Positions 40,916 to 50,845 of a stretch of 55,037 nt of DNA are shown in pieces. Source of the stretch: an uncultured Lachnospiraceae bacterium (lineage in GTDB: Bacteria > Bacillota > Clostridia > Lachnospirales > Lachnospiraceae); the NCBI GenBank assembly GCA_902476645.1, contig CABSEG010000011.1:1-55037 (forward strand). Reading direction: 5' to 3'. Positions within the stretch are counted from its first letter, which is position 1, and the number at the start of each line of letters is the position of its first letter. Made by a program: the position numbers and the translations under genes. The notes under the pieces are model-generated. The model worked only from the letters and a program-made list of their open reading frames with translations, was not told the DNA's origin and did no database searches.

Positions 40916-42442
40916 ATGAACAGATATATTCTAGCCCATGATCTGGGAACCTCAGGAAACAAGGCCACGCTCTTTTCAGAGGAGGGGACGTTCATTGGAA
41001 GTGAGGTTTCACAGTATCCGGCCCATTATTTTCACGACACCTGGGTGGAGCAAAACGCCGATGACTGGTGGGATGCGGTTTGTTCCAGCACCAGAAAGCT
41101 GCTGAAATCTTCCGGGGTTGACCCTAAGGATATTCAGGCGGTGAGTTTTAGTGGACAGATGATGGGATGTTTATGTGTAGACCGCCAGGGGAAGCCCTTA
41201 AGACCGTCGATTATCTGGGCAGACCAGAGGGCCCAGAAGCAGGCTGCGGCGATAGAAGAACAGATTAGCCAGTGGGATTTCTACCACATCGTAGGGCACC
41301 GAAACACAGCCTCCTATGGAGTACAGAAGCTGATGTGGGTCAAAGAATGGGAGCCGGAAATTTATGAGCAGACCTATAAGGTACTGAATGCAAAAGACTA
41401 TATTGTCTTTAAACTCACAGGAGCTTTCTGTACGGAATATTCTGACGCGAACAGTATGGGATGCTTTGATATTCATAAAATGGCTTGGTCAGATGAAATT
41501 GTATCCTATGCCGGCATCGATCCGGACAAGCTGCCTTGCGTTTATCCCTCTACTCATGTTGCCGGATGTGTCACAAAGGAGGCAGCAGCAAGCACCGGAC
41601 TGGCGGAAGGAACGACGGTGGTATTGGGAGCAGGGGATGGGGTGGCTGCCAATATTGGCTGCGGCTCTATTGCTCCCGGTAGGACCTACTGCTGCATGGG
41701 AACCTCTGCCTGGATTACCACCACTTCGGAAAAGCCCATCTTTGACCAGCAGATGCGCACAGTCACCTGGGCCCACGCCATTCCAGGTCTGTATGCCCCC
41801 AATGGGACCATGCAATATGCAGGAGGAGCTTATAACTGGGTGAGGGAAACGATATGCAAAAAGGAATGTTTTGACGCGAAAGAGCAGGGAATTTCCCCCC
41901 ACGTTTTTTTGGATGAGCAGATAAGACAAAGTCCGGTGGGGGCCAACGGACTGATCTTTTTACCCTACCTGTTGGGGGAACGGGCTCCCAGATGGAATCC
42001 GGATGCCAGGGGAGCGTGGATAGGATTGAAGCCGGAAAACACTACCGGGGACTTGTTAAGGAGTGCGTTGGAAGGTATTACCATGAATTTATCCATTTGT
42101 CTGGACATCCTGCGTACCCAGGTGGAGATTGAGGAACTTCTGGTAATCGGAGGCGGAGCACAAAATGCCATCTGGCGTCAGATGATGGCAGATATTTTCG
42201 GAGCAAAGGTAAAGGTTCCGGGAGTGCTGGAGGAAGCAGGCTCCATGGGAGCAGCCGTTATTGGAGGAGTCGGAGCCGGAATCTTTCGGGACTTTACGGC
42301 CATTGACCGGTTTATTTCTATAAAAGGAGAGCACAATCCAAATCCGGACGCAAAAAAAGCATATGAACCAATCAAGGAGCTTTTTGATGACTGTTACTTT
42401 GCATTGGAAAGCATCTATCAAAAAATGGCAAGGAGGATATAG
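40916..42442 (+). CDS. FGGY-family sugar kinase (xylulokinase-like)
   Basis: 508 residues. The N-terminal FGGY domain starts LAHDLGTSGNKATLF (phosphate-binding DxGT loop) and has FSGQMMG and WADQRA, as in xylulokinases. The catalytic Asp is in GAGDGVAANIG (about 240) and the C-terminal ATP site includes VIGGGAQN. Phosphorylates the terminal hydroxyl of a pentose, pentulose or deoxy-sugar. Substrate preference cannot be read from the sequence. Its last codons contain the AGGAGG of the next gene. Confidence 0.85.
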   Translation: MNRYILAHDLGTSGNKATLFSEEGTFIGSEVSQYPAHYFHDTWVEQNADDWWDAVCSSTRKLLKSSGVDPKDIQAVSFSGQMMGCLCVDRQGKPLRPSIIWADQRAQKQAAAIEEQISQWDFYHIVGHRNTASYGVQKLMWVKEWEPEIYEQTYKVLNAKDYIVFKLTGAFCTEYSDANSMGCFDIHKMAWSDEIVSYAGIDPDKLPCVYPSTHVAGCVTKEAAASTGLAEGTTVVLGAGDGVAANIGCGSIAPGRTYCCMGTSAWITTTSEKPIFDQQMRTVTWAHAIPGLYAPNGTMQYAGGAYNWVRETICKKECFDAKEQGISPHVFLDEQIRQSPVGANGLIFLPYLLGERAPRWNPDARGAWIGLKPENTTGDLLRSALEGITMNLSICLDILRTQVEIEELLVIGGGAQNAIWRQMMADIFGAKVKVPGVLEEAGSMGAAVIGGVGAGIFRDFTAIDRFISIKGEHNPNPDAKKAYEPIKELFDDCYFALESIYQKMARRI

Positions 42443-42444
42443 AT

Positions 42445-43557
42445 ATGTCAAAAATAAATCATCAGACAAGAGCATTTGGAGCACCCAGCAGATACATTCA
42501 GGGAAGATATGAAATCGAACATTTGAAGGAGTATACGGACGCTTATGGAGATCGTGTTTTGATCCTGATCGATACCTTCTTTTATGAAACCTACAGCAAA
42601 AAGTTTCAGGGAATGTTTGAGAATGGCCCAGAAAAGGTACTGGTACAAGAGTTCTCAGGAGAAATCACCGCAGAAAAAATTGACAAGATAGCTGAGAGCG
42701 TAAGGGACTTCCAACCCAACGTAGTAGTTGGTATGGGAGGCGGTAAAACTATGGACACAGCGAAGGCGGTATCTGATATTTATAAAGCAACCACAGTCAT
42801 TATTCCAACCACCGCATCCACAGATGCGCCTACCATCGGACTTTCCGTAATCTATACGGCGGAGGGAGAACATGTGGGAGCAAGGCACTATGTTAAGAAT
42901 CCGGATTTGGTGCTGTTGGATACGGATATTATAGCCAAGGCGCCCTGCCGTTTCTTTGTAGCCGGAATGGGAGACGCCTTATCCACTTACATAGAGGCCC
43001 GCGCTAATTTCCAGTCTCATTCTCCAAACTATGTGGGAAAGGGATTTTGCAGTACGATTGCGGTGGAAGCCATAGCGAAAGCCTGCCATGAGACGATTCT
43101 GAAAAAGGGACATCTGGCCCTGATGGCGGTAAAAAACGGGCTATGTACCGTGGATGTTGAAGATGTAATAGAAGCCAACACTCTGTTAAGCGGGCTTGGG
43201 GTGCAGAATGCGAGCTGTGCGGGAGCCCATTCGATTGCAGAAGGGATCACGATCATTCCTGAGTGTGGGAAGCTGTACCACGGGGAAGCTGTAGCTTTTG
43301 GGGTCCTGGTGCAACTGGTGATCGAGGGACGGCCAAAGGATGAGATTGAGCAAATGTATGACTTCTTTGGCACAGTGGGGCTTCCCAGTACTTTTGAAAT
43401 GTTGGGGATTAAAGAGGTAACCGATGAAGAGCTTATGAAGGTTGCCGAAGAGTCTTTGAAATCCTACTGGGATGTGGAACCCTTTGAGGTGACGGCGCAG
43501 ATGATTTTTGACGCAATGAAAATGGCAGATGCCCTGGGAAGAGCTCGCAGAGCATAG
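42445..43557 (+). CDS. gldA: Glycerol dehydrogenase-like iron/zinc alcohol dehydrogenase
   Basis: 370 residues of the GldA group of Fe-type alcohol dehydrogenases. NAD binding: VVGMGGGKTMDTAK (about 94-107) and IPTTASTDAP. Metal ligands: Asp in GMGDALSTY and His in AGAHSIAEG and YHGEAVAFG. Family members interconvert glycerol/dihydroxyacetone, 1,2-propanediol/hydroxyacetone or glycolaldehyde-type couples. In the pathway it would dispose of reducing equivalents on a small carbonyl product. Starts 2 nt after the kinase stop. Confidence 0.85.
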   Translation: MSKINHQTRAFGAPSRYIQGRYEIEHLKEYTDAYGDRVLILIDTFFYETYSKKFQGMFENGPEKVLVQEFSGEITAEKIDKIAESVRDFQPNVVVGMGGGKTMDTAKAVSDIYKATTVIIPTTASTDAPTIGLSVIYTAEGEHVGARHYVKNPDLVLLDTDIIAKAPCRFFVAGMGDALSTYIEARANFQSHSPNYVGKGFCSTIAVEAIAKACHETILKKGHLALMAVKNGLCTVDVEDVIEANTLLSGLGVQNASCAGAHSIAEGITIIPECGKLYHGEAVAFGVLVQLVIEGRPKDEIEQMYDFFGTVGLPSTFEMLGIKEVTDEELMKVAEESLKSYWDVEPFEVTAQMIFDAMKMADALGRARRA

Positions 43558-43584
43558 AAAAACAAGGAAGGCGAGGATGCAGAA

Positions 43585-44268
43585 ATGAAATTAACGGTGG
43601 AAGAATTGGCAGGGATGATTGATCAGACCTTATTAAAACCTTATGTGACGGAAGAGGATCTAAAGGAGCATTGTAAGACGGCAATAAAATATGGTTTTAA
43701 AACAGTAGCTATTAATAACGCTCCGGTTCCTCTGTGCAAGAAGGAGCTGGAGGGAAGTCAGGTTTTGTGTGACGCTGCGGTTAGCTTTCCTCTTGGACAG
43801 TGTACAATTGAGACAAAGGTATTTGAAACCAGAGATGTGATTGAAAAGGGAGCCGGAGAAGTGGATTATGTGGTGAACCTTGTGGAAGTCAAAAGCGGCA
43901 ATTGGGATTATGTGGAGAAGGAAATGAGAAGTATTGTGGATGTATGCAATCAGTATGGGGTAACCAGCAAGGTGATCTTTGAAAATTGCTACCTGACAGA
44001 TGAAGAAAAACGAAAGCTGTGCGAAATTGCCCTGAGGGTAGGCCCAACCTTTATTAAAACATCTACGGGCTTCGGAACGGGAGGAGCAACCCTGGAAGAT
44101 GTAAAATTGATGAAGGAGTGTGTGGGAGACCGTATAAAGATCAAAGCGGCCGGAGGAATCCACACCTGCGAAGAAGCCTTGGCATTTATTGAGGCTGGAG
44201 CCAGCAGAATCGGCACCAGCAGCGGAATTGCCATTGTGGAGGAATATAAGAAAAAGAATCAGGGCTAA
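43585..44268 (+). CDS. deoC: DeoC-type deoxyribose-phosphate aldolase
   Basis: 227 residues, the normal DeoC length. The Schiff-base Lys is in FIKTSTGFG (about 156), the second catalytic Lys in IKAAGGIHT (about 184), and the Asp in EVDYVVNLV. DeoC cleaves 2-deoxyribose-5-phosphate to acetaldehyde and glyceraldehyde-3-phosphate. Its place at the end of this operon instead of in a deo nucleoside operon (no deoA, deoB or deoD nearby) suggests that a deoxy-sugar phosphate is made by the enzymes upstream. A canonical function is possible but the context is unusual. Confidence 0.85.
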   Translation: MKLTVEELAGMIDQTLLKPYVTEEDLKEHCKTAIKYGFKTVAINNAPVPLCKKELEGSQVLCDAAVSFPLGQCTIETKVFETRDVIEKGAGEVDYVVNLVEVKSGNWDYVEKEMRSIVDVCNQYGVTSKVIFENCYLTDEEKRKLCEIALRVGPTFIKTSTGFGTGGATLEDVKLMKECVGDRIKIKAAGGIHTCEEALAFIEAGASRIGTSSGIAIVEEYKKKNQG

Positions 44269-44424
44269 GAGAAGACACCTGTCTCATGTTTCCCTTTCTG
44301 GACTTGCGGGCAGATTTCGAAAGAATTTTAACAAAATTGATAAGAAAACCGAGTCTTTCCAAATCTGAATCCAGTATAATGGAACTTGCAAAACCGTACA
44401 GGAATGTTAGACAGGAGGTAAGAT

Positions 44425-47400
44425 ATGAGAAAAGAAAATTTATGGCGACGAAGAGGAACGGCCTTTGTGATGGCTGCGGCATTGATGGCCACGTCCATAC
44501 CGTACAGTGCCTTAGCCAAGACAGAGAAAACCGAAGCGGCGGATGCGGATATTCTGGCGGATTTTGATTTCGACAGCGATGCCGGGGGATTTACGGGCGG
44601 AAGGGCTAAGGCCTCCGGAACTTACACGCTAACAGACAGTTACGACGGAAAGGCCTTGTATCTGGACGGGTCTGCTTCCAATTTTTTGACTGTGACAGAT
44701 GAAGCAGGGGATAGCCTTCTGACCGGGTTGGATGAGCTGACCATTTCCTATGAGATGAAACCGGATCGAACCGCCACAAACTGGGTAATGTATGCGGCCC
44801 CCAACAGCGGCACACAAAATTACTTGCAGGAAAAGTATCTGGGTATACTGGAGAGCGGCGGCACCACCACGGCCGAACGCTATCTGAATGCAGGAGCCAG
44901 GCCGGCCAGCGCGTCTGCCTCTACAGGGAACGATTGGAGCCATGTGGATGTGGTGGTGACAAAAGAGGACACGGCAATCTATGTAAACGGCGTGGAACAG
45001 TCCAGAGTGGACAGCACCTATAACGTATCAGATATCCTGGGAAGCGACAGCATCCTTTATATAGGCAAGGCCAACTGGGGAAGCGGCGAGTATTTTAAAG
45101 GCTGGATTGATAATGTTAAAATCTATAAGAAAGCCTACTCTGGGGATGAACTGCCCCAGGTATCGGAAGCCTTTGCCAGAATGGTATTGAAACAGACGGC
45201 AGATTCCATTCAGGATCTTGTCTTAGACAGTGCGTCCAGGAGACTTCCGGACTATTCGGGGCTGGTGACCTGGAGATCAAATTGTTCCAATGTGAGGATT
45301 GGCGAGGACGGTCTTACCGCACAGATTACACAGCCGGAAATCGGACAGGAAGCAGTGACCGGAACGCTTACAGCTATTTTGTCATATGGCGGACAGCAGA
45401 TGGAAAAACAGGTGCAGGTTACCGTAAAGCCTCAGATCCCGGAGAATACGGATTATGGCTATCTGATGGTACATTTTATTGAGAATAGTGCCGGGTACAG
45501 CGAAAAGATTTTTCTGGACATTTCCAGAGGGGATAATCCACAGCAGTGGGATCCATTAAATGAAGGGGAACCTATTTTAGCCTCTAATCTTGGAACTACG
45601 GGTGTGCGGGATCCGTATTTGACTTACAATCCTCAAACTGGAACCTACTATATTTTGGCCACGGATCTTCGCGTCTTTGGCGGAGACAATATGGGATGGG
45701 ACTATTGGCAAAAGAGCTACAGCACCAAAATGAACGTATGGGAGTCTAAGGATTTGATTACCTGGAGTGAATTGCGCCAGATTGACGTGGCTTTGGATGC
45801 CCAGGGGAAGAAAGCAGCGGAACTTGGTATGATGTGGGCTCCCGAGACCACTTGGGTGCCGGACTACTATGGGGAAGGCAAAGGGGCTTTTGTGGTGTAC
45901 TGGTCCTCAAAAGTATATGATGACGGGGACGTAAATCACGATGGAAATGTCTTTTCCAAGATTATGTGGGGGGTAACCACAGACTTCACCCAGGAGACCT
46001 ATGAGTTCGGGGGCGTTTTTCTGGAGAACAGCAGCCAGGGTTATATTGATACCACCATGATTCAGGATGGAGACAAGACCTATCACATTACAAAGTATAC
46101 GGGAAATGACAGCATTGTCATGCAGTCTACAGACGCAAAGGAATGGTGGAAAGAGGGAACCCAATGGACCACCATTCAAAGTGACATTGGAAAGAGCCGA
46201 TTTGGTTCGGTGGAAGGACCTGCTGTTTTTAAGAATCATAGTCAGGAACACAGTTGGTATCTGTTCGTGGATGATTTGCCCCAGCCAGGTTATCAGCCTA
46301 TGATATCCAGCGATCTGGATCAGGGGTGGGAGTATCTGGACAGCCCGGATTATTTCCTGACGGTAAATACCAAACATGGAGGAGTGATTAGCCTTACTAA
46401 AGGGCAGTATGACGCGATTCGAAATGCGGATGCCGTGTCTGCTGTGAAAGATAACTTAGGGACCGTGAGAGTGGTTCAGGGTCAGACAGAACAGGAATTA
46501 CAGAGCGTTTTGCAAGATCAGCTTGGCGGTGCGCAGGTGAATCTGGCCTATGACATGGGAACCTCCGAATTGCCTGTAAGTTGGGATATCTCAGAGGTCA
46601 ACCTGGATGAGACAGGTACTTACGAAATAGAAGGCGTGGTACAGTCTATCAGCGCCAATAAAGACCAGTGGGTTGGGAAAGATGGCTCCACTGCGTACAA
46701 TGCACAGGACCGAAGGCTGTATAGCTCCAGAGCCATTACGGTGGAAGCCTGCGTAGAAGTGACTAAGCCGCCGGTTACACCTCCGAAGGAGCAGCCGGGA
46801 GGAGAAGTAACACCGCCCCAGGAGAAACCGGGAGAAGCGGCCAAACCATCTGAGCAGACGCCGCAGATTTCTGCGGGAGCGGTGACAGAGCTGAAATTAA
46901 AGCCGGGTACCTCTACGGTGAAGCTGGCCTGGAATCAGGTTTCCGGAGCCTATGGCTATCGGGTTTACCGTTACAACAAGACATCGAAAAAGTATGTCTT
47001 GATCGGCGATGTGAAGAAGACTACTTATACAGATAAAAAGAAAAAACCTGCCCAGGCTTATCAGTACCGGGTTTGCGCATACAGAAGCGATGGAGAACGC
47101 CTGCTTGAGGGGGCCGGGAAGGACGCGAAGACCCTTACGAAGCCTGGTGTTCCTAAGAACGTAAAGATAAAGCGTCTGACAAAGGCAGGGAAAAATACCA
47201 AAGCTGCTCTCTCCTTCCGAAAAGTGGCAGGAGTGAAGCGATACGCCATTGATCGGTTTGATCCTGAAAAAAAGAGATACGTACCAGCCTTCCAGGTGAG
47301 GGGGAACAAGCTGTATCGCTATCAGACCAAGAGCGGAAACTATAAGAAGATCCATAAGGTAAAGGTGAAAAAAGGAGTGATTACCTGCACGCTCACAAAG

Positions 47401-47511
47401 TTGAACCTGAAGGCACAAAAAAAGCAAAAATATAAGGTACGCGCCGTAGCTGTAAAATCCGGCTATGGAGCACAGTATGGACGATATACAAAGACAGTCA
47501 CCATAAAATAG
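44425..47511 (+). CDS. Secreted GH43-like enzyme with LamG, Big and FN3 domains
   Basis: 1028 residues. A signal peptide (about 1-32, VMAAALMATSIPYSALA) leads to a LamG/concanavalin-like domain (about 40-240), an Ig-like domain (about 245-335) and a five-bladed propeller of GH43 type (about 345-665). Catalytic candidates are D396 in VRDPYLTYN and E597 in SVEGPAVF, plus MMWAPETTW. Then come a Big_4-type segment (about 670-780), a proline-rich linker and two FN3-like domains (about 825-1025) that may bind the cell wall or carbohydrate. GH43 enzymes mostly release arabinose or xylose. A TATAAT box at 44375 lies upstream. It follows deoC by 156 bp with no strong terminator, so read-through is possible. 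Confidence 0.8.
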   Translation: MRKENLWRRRGTAFVMAAALMATSIPYSALAKTEKTEAADADILADFDFDSDAGGFTGGRAKASGTYTLTDSYDGKALYLDGSASNFLTVTDEAGDSLLTGLDELTISYEMKPDRTATNWVMYAAPNSGTQNYLQEKYLGILESGGTTTAERYLNAGARPASASASTGNDWSHVDVVVTKEDTAIYVNGVEQSRVDSTYNVSDILGSDSILYIGKANWGSGEYFKGWIDNVKIYKKAYSGDELPQVSEAFARMVLKQTADSIQDLVLDSASRRLPDYSGLVTWRSNCSNVRIGEDGLTAQITQPEIGQEAVTGTLTAILSYGGQQMEKQVQVTVKPQIPENTDYGYLMVHFIENSAGYSEKIFLDISRGDNPQQWDPLNEGEPILASNLGTTGVRDPYLTYNPQTGTYYILATDLRVFGGDNMGWDYWQKSYSTKMNVWESKDLITWSELRQIDVALDAQGKKAAELGMMWAPETTWVPDYYGEGKGAFVVYWSSKVYDDGDVNHDGNVFSKIMWGVTTDFTQETYEFGGVFLENSSQGYIDTTMIQDGDKTYHITKYTGNDSIVMQSTDAKEWWKEGTQWTTIQSDIGKSRFGSVEGPAVFKNHSQEHSWYLFVDDLPQPGYQPMISSDLDQGWEYLDSPDYFLTVNTKHGGVISLTKGQYDAIRNADAVSAVKDNLGTVRVVQGQTEQELQSVLQDQLGGAQVNLAYDMGTSELPVSWDISEVNLDETGTYEIEGVVQSISANKDQWVGKDGSTAYNAQDRRLYSSRAITVEACVEVTKPPVTPPKEQPGGEVTPPQEKPGEAAKPSEQTPQISAGAVTELKLKPGTSTVKLAWNQVSGAYGYRVYRYNKTSKKYVLIGDVKKTTYTDKKKKPAQAYQYRVCAYRSDGERLLEGAGKDAKTLTKPGVPKNVKIKRLTKAGKNTKAALSFRKVAGVKRYAIDRFDPEKKRYVPAFQVRGNKLYRYQTKSGNYKKIHKVKVKKGVITCTLTKLNLKAQKKQKYKVRAVAVKSGYGAQYGRYTKTVTIK

Positions 47512-47552
47512 CAGATACAAAGTTTTAGATGAGAGTTCATTCTTCGAAAGCG

Positions 47553-47592
47553 CCCCGGCAATGTGAGTTTCCGCATGGCCGGGGTGTTTGAT
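47553..47592 (+). terminator. Terminator after the GH43-like gene
   Basis: CCCCGGC (47553-47559) and GCCGGGG (47578-47584) pair, with ATG/CAT extending the stem inward, followed by TGTTTG. Confidence 0.65.
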
Positions 47593-47711
47593 TGCAAAGA
47601 TACACAGTCTTTTTTCTGTACACGTTCCTGTATCTATGGTATCCTAACCTTAAAAACAAAAGAATATCATAAATTGGGAAAAGGGCTGTCAAGAGTGCCC
47701 GGGAGGATTAT

Positions 47712-48440
47712 ATGAAGTTATTGTTGATAAGACATGCGGATCCGGACTATGCAAGAGATTCTCTGACACAAAGAGGATGGCGGGAGGCCGGATTACTGGC
47801 TGAGAGATTGGCAAGGATGGATATTACGGATTTTTACGTATCGCCAATGGGGAGAGCAAAAGATACGGCTTCCCTTACCCTGGGTAGGATGGAGCGGGAA
47901 GCGAAGGAATGCAAGTGGCTGAGAGAATTTTCTCCGAGAATCCACCGCCCGGATACGGATACGGAAAAGAATGTCTGGGACTGGCTGCCTCAAGACTGGA
48001 CGGTGAGAGACGAGTTTTATCGCCGGGATGCGTGGTATCTAGCAAAGGAATTACAAGAGGGAAAGGTAAAAGAGGAATATGACTGGGTAACTCAGGGGTT
48101 CGACGAACTGTTAAAGGATCACGGATATGTGAGGGAGGGACGTTGCTACCGGGTGGAGCGGTCCAACCAGGATACCTTAGCTTTCTTTTGCCACTTTGGT
48201 GTAGGATGTGTCTTGCTGTCCCATCTGATTGGCGCCTCGCCGATGGTGCTGTGGCATGGCTTTTGCGCGGCCCCCTCCTCTGTGACTACGGTGTTCACGG
48301 AAGAACGCAGAAGGGGAATTGCCAGTTTTCGGGTGAGCGCATACGGAGATACGTCTCATCTATATTTATATGATGAGGAGCCTTCCTTCTCCGCACGCTT
48401 CTGCGAGCGGTTTGAAAATACCTTTGAGCGGCATGACTGA
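47712..48440 (+). CDS. Histidine phosphatase family protein
   Basis: 242 residues. The phosphohistidine motif RHADPDYA is at residues 7-14 (classic RHG replaced by RHA), the second histidine is in FFCHFGVG, and the conserved Arg region is in VSPMGRAKDTA. Such enzymes are phosphoglycerate mutase-like phosphatases with varied substrates. GGGAGG precedes the ATG. It is a monocistronic gene between the GH43 and Feo genes. Confidence 0.8.
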   Translation: MKLLLIRHADPDYARDSLTQRGWREAGLLAERLARMDITDFYVSPMGRAKDTASLTLGRMEREAKECKWLREFSPRIHRPDTDTEKNVWDWLPQDWTVRDEFYRRDAWYLAKELQEGKVKEEYDWVTQGFDELLKDHGYVREGRCYRVERSNQDTLAFFCHFGVGCVLLSHLIGASPMVLWHGFCAAPSSVTTVFTEERRRGIASFRVSAYGDTSHLYLYDEEPSFSARFCERFENTFERHD

Positions 48441-48460
48441 GAAAGAATCGGTGAGATGTG

Positions 48461-48489
48461 CTGACTTTTCGACAAAATTCTGCTAAAAT
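48461..48489 (+). promoter_or_regulatory. Promoter of feoAB (extended -10)
   Basis: CTGACT (48461-48466), 17 bp, TGC-TAAAAT (-10 at 48484-48489). I see no obvious Fur or FeoC-type site. Confidence 0.5.
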
Positions 48490-48553
48490 GATAGAAAATA
48501 CGCAATAAGCTTTTCAGGCAGAAAAGTTTCTAAGGCAGAAAAGAGGAGAGAGT

Positions 48554-48781
48554 ATGACATTAGAGGATGGAAATGTGGGAGGAAGCTATCTGGTAGAAGA
48601 AACGCATCTTCCTCTTGCACTGGAAAAACGGATGGAAGCGTTGGGAATGACCAGGGGTTCCAAAGTGACGCTGATTCACAAAAAAGGTAGCGGAACCTCC
48701 GTTATCTTATTGCGGGGCACCAGATTTGCCATAGGCCGGGGGATTGCAGCCAATATTGTGGTCAGAGAGGAGGCAGTATAG
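48554..48781 (+). CDS. feoA: FeoA ferrous iron transport accessory protein
   Basis: 75 residues, a single SH3-like FeoA domain: GSYLVEETHLPLALEKRMEALGMTRGSKVTLI, visible in pieces, and TRFAIGRGIAANIVV. AGAGGAGAG precedes the ATG. It modulates FeoB. The two genes are separated by 2 nt. Confidence 0.85.
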   Translation: MTLEDGNVGGSYLVEETHLPLALEKRMEALGMTRGSKVTLIHKKGSGTSVILLRGTRFAIGRGIAANIVVREEAV

Positions 48782-48783
48782 GT

Positions 48784-50826
48784 ATGACAAAAGAGATGAC
48801 GGTGGGATTTATCGGGAATCCAAACTGTGGAAAGACCACACTGTTTAACGCCTTTACCGGGGCGAATCTAAAAGTAGCCAACTGGCCTGGCGTAACGGTG
48901 GAAAAGGTAGAGGGAGCCATGCGGTATCATGACTTTACTTATAAACTGGTGGATTTGCCGGGAACCTATAGCCTTACCTCCTATACCATGGAAGAACAAG
49001 TAACCAGACAGTATATTCTAAGTAAGGACGTGGATGTGGTTGTGGACGTGGTGGATGCTTCCTCACTGGAGCGGAATCTGTATCTGACCTTACAGCTTCT
49101 GGAGCTTGGAAAGCCTGTGGTGATGGCGTTAAATATGATGGATGTGGTGGAAAAGAGGGGAATGGAGATTGATTTGCACCGTCTCCCGGAAATGCTTGGC
49201 ATTCCGGTTATCCCGGTTTCGGCACAAAAGCGAACCGGACTTAACATTCTCATCCACGCCATTGCTCACCATAAAGATAAGGCGACTACAGACCCTTTGA
49301 TTCACCACCATGCCTCCATGTCCAAAAGCGAAAAGCACCGGAAATATGCCCTGGTGTATAGCGATATGCTGGAGGATAAGCTGGACCGGATTATAGAGGC
49401 TCTTCAGAAACGCTATCCAAACCTGGAAAATTACCGCTGGCATGCGCTTAAGCTTTTGGAGCAGGACCAGGAAGTGAGTCAAAAGTATCCGGTGGATCTG
49501 CCGGAGGTGTTGGACCGCAGTTATGAGAGTGAGATTATCAACGAGAAGTATGATTTTATAGAAGAAATTATTCGGGAAGTTCTGGTAAACAAGGAAAAGC
49601 AGTCGGCGCTGACCGACCGTGCAGACGCCATTTTGCTGAATAATGTGTTAGCCATTCCGGCCTTTTTGGCCATTATGGCGTTCGTATTCTTTCTGACCTT
49701 TACAGTGGGAGACTGGATGAAAGGGTATCTGGAGGCTGCGATAGGACAAGTGTCCCATATGGCCTCCCAGGGACTTACCAGTCTGAAAGTCGATCCCATG
49801 ATGATTTCTCTGGTGGTGGATGGAATCATCGCCGGAGTAGGGGGCATCCTTTCTTTCCTGCCAAACATTTTTATCCTGTTCTTGGCCCTGGCCTTTTTGG
49901 AAGACAGCGGTTATATGTCCAGAGTGGCCTATGTTATGAATAATCTGATGGGAAGGCTGGGACTGTCCGGCAGGGCGTTTATCCCTATGATCCTGGGATT
50001 TGGCTGTACGGTACCGGCCCTGATGGCCTCCAGGGTATTGGAGGATAAAAAAGACCGTTATCGCACTATGCTGATTACGCCGTTTATGTCCTGCAGCGCC
50101 AGATTGCCCATTTATATTTTATTTTCCGGTCTGTTCTTTCCGGATTGCGCCATGCTGGTGGCCTATTCCATGTATTTGATTGGTATTGCGGTGGCGATCC
50201 TGGTGGCGTTTGTGCTCCATAAGATGGATCGGCAGAAGAATCAGGATTTGTTGCTGATTGAACTTCCGGAGTATAAAATGCCCAGTGCCAGAACCGTGGG
50301 TATCTATGTCTGGGAAAAGGTGAAAGGATATTTAACCAAGGCAGGAACCACCATTTTTATCGCTTCTATTGTGATTTGGTTTATCCTGAATTTCGGTCCT
50401 CAAGGATACACTGCGGATATGAGCCAGAGCTTTGGGGCAAAGCTGGGAGCTTTTTTGGTTCCTGTGCTGGCGCCTGCCGGTTTGGGATTTTGGCAGATTG
50501 TAGTAGCGCTGATCGCCGGAATATCCGCAAAAGAGGTGGTGGTATCCAGCTTCATTGTGCTCTTTGGAGTACAGGGAACCGAATCGGCGAGAGAACTGGC
50601 GGATTTAAACCAGAGGCTGTCAGGAATCGGATTTGAGCCGCTGAATGCATTTTGCATGATGTTGTTTTGCCTGCTGTACATTCCCTGTGCCGCAACGCTG
50701 GCCACGGTGAAAAAAGAGACAGGAAGCACAAAGCGCATGTTCCAGGTGGCCGCCTTTCAATTAGGAGTGGCTTATGTGCTCACACTGCTGGTGTATCAGG
50801 TTGCCAGTCGTGCAGTCGCATTTTAA
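48784..50826 (+). CDS. feoB: FeoB ferrous iron transporter
   Basis: 680 residues. The N-terminal G domain has G1 GNPNCGKTT, G3 DLPGTY, G4 NMMD and G5 VSAQ; a helical insertion regulator follows (about 170-275); two Gate domains of eight or more membrane helices finish the protein (about 285-680, with GFGCTVPALMASRVLEDKKD and ISAKEVVVSSF). It drives GTP-dependent Fe(II) uptake, the main iron route of gut anaerobes and relevant to the iron-sulfur enzymes encoded nearby. Confidence 0.95.
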   Translation: MTKEMTVGFIGNPNCGKTTLFNAFTGANLKVANWPGVTVEKVEGAMRYHDFTYKLVDLPGTYSLTSYTMEEQVTRQYILSKDVDVVVDVVDASSLERNLYLTLQLLELGKPVVMALNMMDVVEKRGMEIDLHRLPEMLGIPVIPVSAQKRTGLNILIHAIAHHKDKATTDPLIHHHASMSKSEKHRKYALVYSDMLEDKLDRIIEALQKRYPNLENYRWHALKLLEQDQEVSQKYPVDLPEVLDRSYESEIINEKYDFIEEIIREVLVNKEKQSALTDRADAILLNNVLAIPAFLAIMAFVFFLTFTVGDWMKGYLEAAIGQVSHMASQGLTSLKVDPMMISLVVDGIIAGVGGILSFLPNIFILFLALAFLEDSGYMSRVAYVMNNLMGRLGLSGRAFIPMILGFGCTVPALMASRVLEDKKDRYRTMLITPFMSCSARLPIYILFSGLFFPDCAMLVAYSMYLIGIAVAILVAFVLHKMDRQKNQDLLLIELPEYKMPSARTVGIYVWEKVKGYLTKAGTTIFIASIVIWFILNFGPQGYTADMSQSFGAKLGAFLVPVLAPAGLGFWQIVVALIAGISAKEVVVSSFIVLFGVQGTESARELADLNQRLSGIGFEPLNAFCMMLFCLLYIPCAATLATVKKETGSTKRMFQVAAFQLGVAYVLTLLVYQVASRAVAF

Positions 50827-50845
50827 AGGGAGCTTCAGAGTAAAT

